Assembly (NCBI GenBank): GCA_016716065.1 | Contig: JADJXA010000006.1 | Location: forward strand, 248,001-312,000 | DNA length: 64,000 nucleotides | Direction of reading: 5' to 3' | Source of the DNA: Candidatus Leptovillus gracilis | GTDB taxonomy: Bacteria > Chloroflexota > Anaerolineae > Promineifilales > Promineifilaceae | In this document: piece after piece, positions 58,034-64,000 of the stretch | Layout: each line of letters opens with the position of its first letter | Numbering within the stretch: the first letter of the stretch is position 1 | Program-made: the position numbers and the translations under genes | The notes under the pieces: model-generated | What the model was told of the DNA's origin: nothing | The model's database searches: none | The model's input: the letters and a program-made list of their open reading frames with translations, nothing else

Positions 58034-59831
58034 ATCAAATCGCAAAAAACCGCCGATCAGTAAAGCGTCACGGCAGTGGCGTCGCATGGATCTTCATTTA
58101 CATACCCCTGCTTCCAACGATTTCCAACAATCCGGCGTCACCTATCTGGACATTCTGCGTCAGGCAGAGATTCGCGGCCTGCACATCATTGCCTTCACCG
58201 ACCACAACACAGTGGCCGGCTTTGCCGCCATGAAAAAAGAAATCGAGCAGCTTTTGTGGCTCGAAGAATTAGACCGGATGCACAGCGACGAAAAACGGCG
58301 TCTGGAAGAATATCGCCGCTTATTGGGCAAAATTTTGGTGCTGCCCGGTTTTGAATTTACGGCCACATTTGGCTTCCACATTTTGGGCATTTTCCCTTCA
58401 GAGACGCCGGTAAATTTCCTGGAACACCTGTTGTTAACCCTAAACGTCCCGATAGACAAATTAAACGAAGGCAGTTCTACTGTGGGATCAACCAGCGACG
58501 TGCTGCGGGCCTATCAGGTCATTAATCAGGCGGGGGGGTTGGTCATTGCCGCCCATGCCAATTCCAACAACGGCGTGGTGATGCGCGGCCTGGATTTTGG
58601 CGGTCAGACGCGGATTGCCTATACGCAAGACGCCAATTTGCACGCCCTGGAGGTAACTGACCTGGAAAAGCGCGGCCATTACACCACCCGGCGCTTTTTT
58701 GATGGCTCTAAACCGGAATACCCCCGACCGATGCGCTGCATTCAAGGCTCAGACGCCCACCGGCTGATACGTGAATCGCCACAGGCCAAGGTGCTGGGCG
58801 TGGGCGACCGCACCACCGAGATTTTGTTGGATGAAGTCAGTTTTACGGCGATTGAGCAGGTGATCAAGGGGAACGATTTGTCATTGACACGGCCGTATCG
58901 CGGCCCCGCCAACCCGATAGATTTTGTGCAGCTGGCCCGTGAAGAAGGTGAATCCATCGTCCAGACATTTTATCCCACCGTCGCCAAGCGGGGTGGCTAC
59001 CTGGACCGTTTGCTGCAAGATGTCTGCGCCATGTCCAACACCAATGGCGGCACCATTTACATCGGCGTTTCCGACAATCCCGCGGAAGAACCGTTGGGCG
59101 TGCGCGAAGTGGATAAAACAATAGACCTGCTGTATACCGGCGTATCCAGCCGCATCACCCCCGAACCCAACATCCACATAGACACCCTACCCTCACAAAA
59201 GAAACAGATCGTGCGCGTCACCGTGCAGCCAGGGGCAGAACGGCCGTATGCCATAGATGACAACCAGTTCTATGTGCGCGACGAGTCGGAGTCTAACCTG
59301 GCCGTGCGCGATGAGATCGTGCGGTTGGTGGCCCACGGGCTGCAGCGCGGGGAAATTGAACTGGCTGGCGGTGACAAGCGCCCGGAACTGGTTCCAGATG
59401 CCCAACCAACGGCCGTCAACAAACCAGAAAAACATCACCATCACCCTTCCCCCGCCAGACTCAGCAACGCCGCGCCGCAGTTGGAACCACCACGCACCGG
59501 CGTGGAAATTCTCAACAGCGAAAAACGCAACGGGGTCATCTACCATACAGTGCGCGATTTACGCAACGGCAACCTGATCCAAAACGTCACCAAATCCTCG
59601 GCGCGCAAGCTGTGGCATTACGCCATCGCCCAAACCGAGGCCGGACTGCCACAAACCGACAAACTGCGCTGGCAAGGCAATGTGGCGATTGTAGATGCCC
59701 GCAAACAGGGCGACAAAGTCTTCTACGACCTGGCCCTGCGTGACGATGACGCTGTTCACGTCTACTATGGCGTCACCGACAGCGGCCTCAATGATGAATG
59801 GCTTTCTTTGGTGGGGCAGAGTCAGCAGTAG
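58026..59831 (+). CDS. PHP phosphoesterase / AlbA (Schlafen-like) fusion protein
   Basis: A 601-residue fusion. Residues about 20-290 form a PHP domain with metal motifs MDLHLHTPAS, AFTDHNTVAG, VIAAHANSNN and GSDAHR, and should be a metal phosphoesterase. Residues about 300-420 are an AlbA_2/Schlafen-type domain (DVCAMSNTNGGTIYIGV), known for nucleic acid binding. A His-rich linker (EKHHHHPSP) leads to an unrecognised domain (about 490-601). The combination suggests nucleic acid or nucleotide processing controlled by the coupled response regulator. The GTG at 58026 is chosen for its short overlap with the upstream gene. Confidence 0.75.
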   Translation: MARSNRKKPPISKASRQWRRMDLHLHTPASNDFQQSGVTYLDILRQAEIRGLHIIAFTDHNTVAGFAAMKKEIEQLLWLEELDRMHSDEKRRLEEYRRLLGKILVLPGFEFTATFGFHILGIFPSETPVNFLEHLLLTLNVPIDKLNEGSSTVGSTSDVLRAYQVINQAGGLVIAAHANSNNGVVMRGLDFGGQTRIAYTQDANLHALEVTDLEKRGHYTTRRFFDGSKPEYPRPMRCIQGSDAHRLIRESPQAKVLGVGDRTTEILLDEVSFTAIEQVIKGNDLSLTRPYRGPANPIDFVQLAREEGESIVQTFYPTVAKRGGYLDRLLQDVCAMSNTNGGTIYIGVSDNPAEEPLGVREVDKTIDLLYTGVSSRITPEPNIHIDTLPSQKKQIVRVTVQPGAERPYAIDDNQFYVRDESESNLAVRDEIVRLVAHGLQRGEIELAGGDKRPELVPDAQPTAVNKPEKHHHHPSPARLSNAAPQLEPPRTGVEILNSEKRNGVIYHTVRDLRNGNLIQNVTKSSARKLWHYAIAQTEAGLPQTDKLRWQGNVAIVDARKQGDKVFYDLALRDDDAVHVYYGVTDSGLNDEWLSLVGQSQQ

Positions 59832-60166
59832 GAAGGCCGTGGGCCGTGTCATTCTGAGCGGAGTCTGCGGAGCGAAGAATCCCCTTTTGTCTGCCGCAAA
59901 GGGAATCTTCTTCGAAGACTCGTCAGAATGACGCCTTCTTTTGCCAGCGTTGTCTGGCAAAAGACATAGGTATGTTCTCAGTATTTCGGGGTCGATCGGT
60001 GGTAAAGAGGTAAACGCCGGGTAAACCCGGCGTTGTTTTATAGACCAGCGCTCAAGCGCTGGTCGTTGCCGGTTATCCGCTGCGCCTGGAGCTAAAGCCC
60101 CAGGCTAAAAAACGATGCCCCGTAAACAGGGCTAGAGACGACCGTGACGGTAACGACAGGCCTCCC
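59832..60166. repeat. Spacer of stacked mobile-type repeats
   Basis: 59848-59932 is bounded by GTCATTCTGA and TCAGAATGAC (MITE-like). Then come a terminator-like hairpin (60013-60021 with 60026-60034, then TTTTA), a perfect 10-bp hairpin with a two-base loop (60043-60052 with 60055-60064), and GCCCcgtaaacaGGGC near 60117-60133. No gene is seen. Confidence 0.65.
60013..60040. terminator. Terminator between convergent genes
   Basis: AACGCCGGG pairs with CCCGGCGTT around TAAA, followed by GTTTTA. It lies between convergent genes and could end the PHP-AlbA transcript. Confidence 0.6.
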
Positions 60167-61597
60167 TTACTCTGCCAACTCTTGCCCCAGGCGCGTGGCG
60201 GCAGCGGCCATGCCCACCAGCAGCCAAAACGCCGTCACGGCGTGATGAAATTCCAGATTGAACAGATAATGGTCAAATGCCCCGGCCACCAACCCGCCAA
60301 CAACGGCCGCGTGCAGCCCCAACCAGATCGCATCCAAGCGCTCGTGTCCTTTGAATATGCGCCGATTGAAAAACGCATAGGCGAAGAGAACGCCAATCAC
60401 CATTAAAAAGGCCAACAACCCCACCAACCCCATCACTTCGGCGATGGTGAAATAGACGTTGGCGACGCCCAAATAAATGTCTATATCCGGCGTACCGGCA
60501 AAACCTACGCCAAACACCGGATACCGTTGGATGAGGATGAGAGCGTCTTTGTATTCGCCAAAACGCATTTGCGTCGCCAGGTCCTGCCCCTGGATGCCCT
60601 CGACAAAACGAGCAACATACCCCTGAGTAACCGGCAGCAGCAAAAACAGCAGCCCGGCGATGCCCATGGCCGGCAGCAAGCGCCGGTAACGCAGCACAGC
60701 CACGTAAGCCAGACCGGCCGCCAAGCCCAACATGGCGCTGCGCGAAAACGTGAGAACCAGGGCGACGACAATCAGACCAAACAAGAGCATGGTGAACCAA
60801 CGGGAGAACAACGGCCGTTTCGCCACCAACTGCGGTCCGGCCAACGCCCCAATCATCAACAGCAAGCCCCCCAATACATTCGGGTCCACCGACGTGCCAA
60901 TTGCCCGCTCCGACAGCGCCGGATTCTCCTCGATGTAGCGAATCACCCAGCCGCCGGGATAGCCCAACCGCTGCAACATATTCAACAACGCATTGGCCGT
61001 TTCTTCGGGAATAAGCCATAAGCCAATTGCCAGGACGGCCGCCGCCGTTCCGGCCAGCAAGACCACTTTCACCAGCCGTTCCAACCGCTGCCAGGTGGTG
61101 CAATAATCAATCACCACCAACACAAACGACAGGCTCAGGATCAATTCGGCAAATTTGCGCAGCAGCGTGGGTGTCAGCGGCCCGTTGCTCAGGCCAAATA
61201 TAAAGGAAAAGACGGCGACAATGATGAACAGTCCCAGCGGCAAAGTCAGCGGCGACAGGACGATGGTGCGCTGCCGGCCGGTGACCAAGCCCAACGCCCA
61301 GACCACAAACACTGAGCCGAGAGCCATGTCTAAAAAAGTAGGCGTCAGGCCAATGTCTATAGGCAAAGTGGCAAAAGGCAGCAGGCAGACCACCAGAACC
61401 ACGCCCCAAAAGCCAATCTCAATGTCGCGCAGGACAATGAAGCCGGCCAAAAGCGCCAGCAAGACGGCCGCCCCGGCCAGTGGTCCGCCAAAGCCAAGAA
61501 TGAGGCCGCCCAAAACGGCCGTGCCCCCCAACACTGCGCCCAGCTTCAACCAGGACCCTGCACTGCCGCGCCAGGAGAATTCCGTAGACGACGCCAT
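60167..61597 (-). CDS. O-antigen ligase-like / Wzy-type membrane protein
   Basis: About 476 residues with around 12 membrane spans. The large loop between about residues 210 and 360 (VIRYIEENPALSERAIGTSVDPNVLGG, KDALILIQRYPVFGVGFAG) carries the Wzy_C pattern including the PxxGxG-like motif. Members join or polymerise polysaccharide on lipid carriers. The start ATG at 61597 shares one base with the preceding gene's stop (TGATG), so translation is coupled. Confidence 0.78.
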   Translation of the reverse strand: MASSTEFSWRGSAGSWLKLGAVLGGTAVLGGLILGFGGPLAGAAVLLALLAGFIVLRDIEIGFWGVVLVVCLLPFATLPIDIGLTPTFLDMALGSVFVVWALGLVTGRQRTIVLSPLTLPLGLFIIVAVFSFIFGLSNGPLTPTLLRKFAELILSLSFVLVVIDYCTTWQRLERLVKVVLLAGTAAAVLAIGLWLIPEETANALLNMLQRLGYPGGWVIRYIEENPALSERAIGTSVDPNVLGGLLLMIGALAGPQLVAKRPLFSRWFTMLLFGLIVVALVLTFSRSAMLGLAAGLAYVAVLRYRRLLPAMGIAGLLFLLLPVTQGYVARFVEGIQGQDLATQMRFGEYKDALILIQRYPVFGVGFAGTPDIDIYLGVANVYFTIAEVMGLVGLLAFLMVIGVLFAYAFFNRRIFKGHERLDAIWLGLHAAVVGGLVAGAFDHYLFNLEFHHAVTAFWLLVGMAAAATRLGQELAE

Positions 61598-62145
61598 CAC
61601 TCGGTGAAGACCGGCAAATTGCCCAAAGCCACAATGTGCGACCAATCCGTGTCGCCTTCGGTGAAAACGGCGGCAACCCGGCTGACTTTCGCCCTGGCCT
61701 GGGTGCAGATCATTTCCATGCCTTCCAACGTGCTGCCCGTGCTGACCACATCATCCACCAGGATGACTTTTTTGCCGGTAATCAGGCTCTTGTCTTTTTC
61801 GTCCAGGTACAACTGCTGCGGCGCGCCGGTGGTGATAGACACCGTTTGCGCCTCAAGAGCCGCGCCCATGTAGGTTTTGTATGACTTACGCAAGACCACA
61901 TAAGGCAGCCCCATCAGGGCGCTCATTTCATAAATCAACGGGATGCTTTTGGCTTCGGCCGTAACCAAAACCTGCGCTTCGGTTTCTTTCAGGCGTTCGG
62001 CCAGGGCCGCGGCGGCCGCTTTGACAATGTTGGTGTCACCCAGCATATTGAAGATGGCAATGCGCACGCCCGGCGCAACTTCAAACAGCGGGAGATGACG
62101 GATAATGCCGGCGATCTGAACCATGTAGGTCTCGCGTTGCGACAT
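61597..62145 (-). CDS. Adenine-phosphoribosyltransferase-like PRTase
   Basis: A 182-residue type I phosphoribosyltransferase. The PRPP loop is KVILVDDVVSTGSTLEG, and the flexible region VVLRKSYKTYMG and N-terminal hood RHLPLFEVAPGVRIA fit apt/xpt-like enzymes. It may salvage a purine or act as a regulator of the PurR type; sequence does not decide. AGGAGACC stands before the ATG at 62145; the longer frame upstream is rejected. Confidence 0.78.
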   Translation of the reverse strand: MSQRETYMVQIAGIIRHLPLFEVAPGVRIAIFNMLGDTNIVKAAAAALAERLKETEAQVLVTAEAKSIPLIYEMSALMGLPYVVLRKSYKTYMGAALEAQTVSITTGAPQQLYLDEKDKSLITGKKVILVDDVVSTGSTLEGMEMICTQARAKVSRVAAVFTEGDTDWSHIVALGNLPVFTE

Positions 62146-62384
62146 GGGTGATGGTCTCCTTTTTATCAGGTAAAATGCGGACAGTTGCAAACAAGCATAG
62201 TTTACCTGAATGGGCACGCAGAAGATAGAAAGATTGGCATTTTGTTCAGATTTCAAAGGGATAGCGACGAATGACAAGGCGACGGGCAGCGAGTCCACCA
62301 TGATTGGGCCGGCCTGGCGCGGACGGCCGTACTGACCAATGTTATGATGCCTGGGTCAGTGCGATGCGCCAGAGGTGAGTTCTT

Positions 62385-63365
62385 ATGAAAGCAATCGCTG
62401 TGCAAAACGAAGCGGACAAGCCGCTTTTGGTCTGGCAAGAGGTGGCCGACGTGACCAACGGACCGGATGAGGTGTTGGTGGCGGTGCGGGCAACGGCCGT
62501 AAACCGCGCCGATCTTGCCCAGGCCAGAGGCCATTACCCACCCCCACCGGGAGCCAGCAAAATTTTAGGGCTGGAAATGGCTGGGGTGATTACCGCCGTT
62601 GGCGACAACGTCACCGACTGGCAGGCGGGCGACCGGGTATGCGCCCTGCTGCCGGGCGGCGGCTACGCCGAAATGGCCGCCGTGCCCGCCGGAATGCTCA
62701 TGCGGCTGCCGGATACGTGGCCCTTTGCCCTGGGCACGGCCGTGCCTGAAGCCTGGTTCACGGCATTTGTGAACCTATTTCTGGAAGGTGGTCTGCAAGC
62801 CGGGGAAACAGTTCTCATTCACGCCGGGGCCAGCGGCGTGGGCACGGCGGCCATCCAACTGGCGCGGGTCGCCGGGGCACGGGTCTTGGTGACGGCCGGA
62901 TCGCCGGAAAAGCTGGCCCGCTGCCGGGAATTGGGCGCGACGTTAGCCATTAACTATAAGGAAGAGGAGTTTGCGACGGCCGTTGCCGCCGCCACCCACA
63001 ACGAAGGGGTAGACCTGATTCTAGACCCGGTGGGCGGCGCGTATTTGGCGGGCAATGTGCGCAGTCTGCGCCGCTTTGGGCGGTTGGTGAACATCGGCAC
63101 ATTGGGCGGCGTGAAAGGCGAGATGAACACCGGCCTGCTGCTGGGCAAACGGCTGAAGATTATCGGGTCTACATTGCGGGGACGGCCGTTGGCCGAAAAA
63201 GTCACCATCACCCGCCAATTCACGGAACGGTTCTGGCCCCTGCTGCGCACCGGCGAACTGCAACCTGTCCTGGACGCCACCTTTCCCATCACCCAGGCGC
63301 AAGAAGCCCACGAATACGTTGCCCAAAACCGCAACATCGGCAAGGTGGTCTTGCTGCTTGCCTGA
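62385..63365 (+). CDS. NAD(P)H:quinone oxidoreductase, zinc-free MDR family
   Basis: A 326-residue medium-chain reductase of the PIG3/QOR group. It has the NADPH-binding segment GASGVGTAAIQLARVAGARV, the early VRATAVNRADLAQARGHYPPPPG typical of PIG3, and GVITAVGDNVTDWQAGDRV. No structural zinc cysteines are seen. It should reduce quinones or enones with NADPH in the cytosol. It stands alone on the plus strand with a spacer upstream. Confidence 0.9.
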   Translation: MKAIAVQNEADKPLLVWQEVADVTNGPDEVLVAVRATAVNRADLAQARGHYPPPPGASKILGLEMAGVITAVGDNVTDWQAGDRVCALLPGGGYAEMAAVPAGMLMRLPDTWPFALGTAVPEAWFTAFVNLFLEGGLQAGETVLIHAGASGVGTAAIQLARVAGARVLVTAGSPEKLARCRELGATLAINYKEEEFATAVAAATHNEGVDLILDPVGGAYLAGNVRSLRRFGRLVNIGTLGGVKGEMNTGLLLGKRLKIIGSTLRGRPLAEKVTITRQFTERFWPLLRTGELQPVLDATFPITQAQEAHEYVAQNRNIGKVVLLLA

Positions 63366-63371
63366 GGCCGT

Positions 63372-63445
63372 CATCAGTAATCAGTAATCAGTGTTCAGTG
63401 ACCAGTTTTCAGTCCGCGCTGCCCCACACTGAACACTGAACACTA
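63372..63445. repeat. CAGTAAT/CAGTGTT heptamer repeats
   Basis: CAGTAAT, CAGTAAT, CAGTGTT and related units on one side and AACACTG units on the other (63428-63444) form an imperfect inverted pair between convergent genes. Confidence 0.6.
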
Positions 63446-64000
63446 CTAAGCCCCTGGAAGATCAACCATCTCGGCCTCCGGCAGCTCTTGTTCCGGCGGT
63501 GGTGGGAGTTCAGCGGCGGGCAGCGGCATATCTTCGGCAAAGGGAGGCAGGTCGAACAATTTGCGCCAGGCGTAGGTGCTGATGAGTTTGATAGAGGCCA
63601 GCAGCGGCGCGGCCAAAACAGCCCCCAGAATGCCGCCCAGCGACGCGCCCATCAACACCCCCAGCAGCACCAACAGCGGATGCAAATCCAGCGCATTGCC
63701 CACCACGCGGGGCACAAGCAAGTTATTCTCTAACTGTTGGATGAGGATCATAATGCCTAGCGTCGCCAGGGCAAGCTGCACGCTGCTGAGGCCCCAGGCG
63801 TTGCTTGGCTGCAAAACAGCCACAGTGATAGCGACAACGGCCGTCACAATCGGCCCCAGGTTGGGCACAAATTCCAGCAGCCCGGCCATCACCCCCAACG
63901 CCAATGAATACTGCACCCCCAACACGGCCAGGCTGATCCCCGTCACCACCCCAATGACCAGCCCCAAAATAACCTGCCCGCGCAAATAAGAACTCCAGAT
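63446..64000 (-). CDS. AI-2E family transporter, N terminus beyond the window
   Basis: The C-terminal 184 residues of a PerM/AI-2E-transporter-like membrane protein. Three or four spans remain, with AGLLEFVPNLGPIVTAV and QQLENNLLVPRVVGNALDLHPL, two strong family segments. The tail is Pro/Glu-rich (PAAELPPPPEQELPEAEM). The coding frame continues through the window edge. The substrate of the family is debated. Confidence 0.88.
   Translation of the reverse strand: MWSSYLRGQVILGLVIGVVTGISLAVLGVQYSLALGVMAGLLEFVPNLGPIVTAVVAITVAVLQPSNAWGLSSVQLALATLGIMILIQQLENNLLVPRVVGNALDLHPLLVLLGVLMGASLGGILGAVLAAPLLASIKLISTYAWRKLFDLPPFAEDMPLPAAELPPPPEQELPEAEMVDLPGA

Noticed and set aside
1..64000. tRNA and rRNA genes
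   Set aside because: I looked for GTTCGAATCC-type T-arms with matching acceptor stems and for conserved rRNA phrases and saw none; a covariance search would be decisive.

Overview
The window looks like chromosomal DNA of a Chloroflexota bacterium, most likely class Anaerolineae. Supporting clues are an isopentenyl phosphate kinase (alternative mevalonate route), secreted proteins with Thr/Pro-rich linkers behind lipoprotein signals, an Os1348-type peptide precursor, tandem-cyclase/ATPase/TPR regulators, and many GT-C membrane glycosyltransferases. The taxonomic call is an inference from gene content; there is no rRNA, tRNA, CRISPR array or complete insertion sequence in the window.

Layout. 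0-5.4 kb: SRPBCC/zinc-ribbon/cyclase protein, PQQ-type sugar dehydrogenase lipoprotein, acetyl xylan esterase, orphan PAAR-like DUF4280 protein. 5.5-16.7 kb: polysaccharide or lipid-linked glycan locus with five multi-spanning sugar-transfer proteins, a GT2 dolichol-phosphate-type synthase, a GT4-like transferase and a methyltransferase (both carrying an apparent frameshift), and an LPG-synthase-type membrane protein. 16.7-19.8 kb: pseudouridine synthase fused in frame to cytidylate kinase through a repeat-derived linker, then a PDZ/radical-SAM DUF512 protein. 19.8-26.6 kb: two ABC-F ATPases around isopentenyl phosphate kinase, LOG-like and S58 peptidase genes; the second ABC-F gene has a leader peptide and an attenuator-like terminator. 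26.6-31.7 kb: baeRF-like protein, HtrA protease lipoprotein, membrane methyltransferase, dihydropyrimidinase. 31.7-32.3 kb: tiny two-peptide locus (NHLP/Os1348-type precursor plus a 34-residue hydrophobic peptide). 32.3-39.5 kb: mobile repeats, a 1361-residue cyclase/ATPase/TPR regulator, a secreted DNRLRE protein. 39.7-43.7 kb: murJ, recA with SOS boxes, an S1-domain protein. 43.7-51.7 kb: moeA, HD hydrolase, PSP1/RicT, Mrp, and an iscX-nuoB-nuoCD-nuoI block. 51.8-59.8 kb: queuosine mannosyltransferase-like protein, ATP-grasp-like protein, glgP, and a small operon ending in a response regulator and a PHP-AlbA fusion. 60.1-64 kb: O-antigen ligase-like protein, phosphoribosyltransferase, quinone oxidoreductase, partial AI-2E family transporter.

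Three genome-scale signals cut across the genes. The palindromic octamer ACGGCCGT recurs every few hundred bases, inside and outside genes. Seven-base tandem repeats sit at gene ends and have entered reading frames. Several inverted-repeat families (MITE-like, REP-like and stop-codon-associated) fill the spacers. The best candidates for undescribed biology are the two-peptide locus at 31.7-32.3 kb, the ABC-F leader at 24.7-24.9 kb, the octamer, and the response regulator/PHP-AlbA operon.
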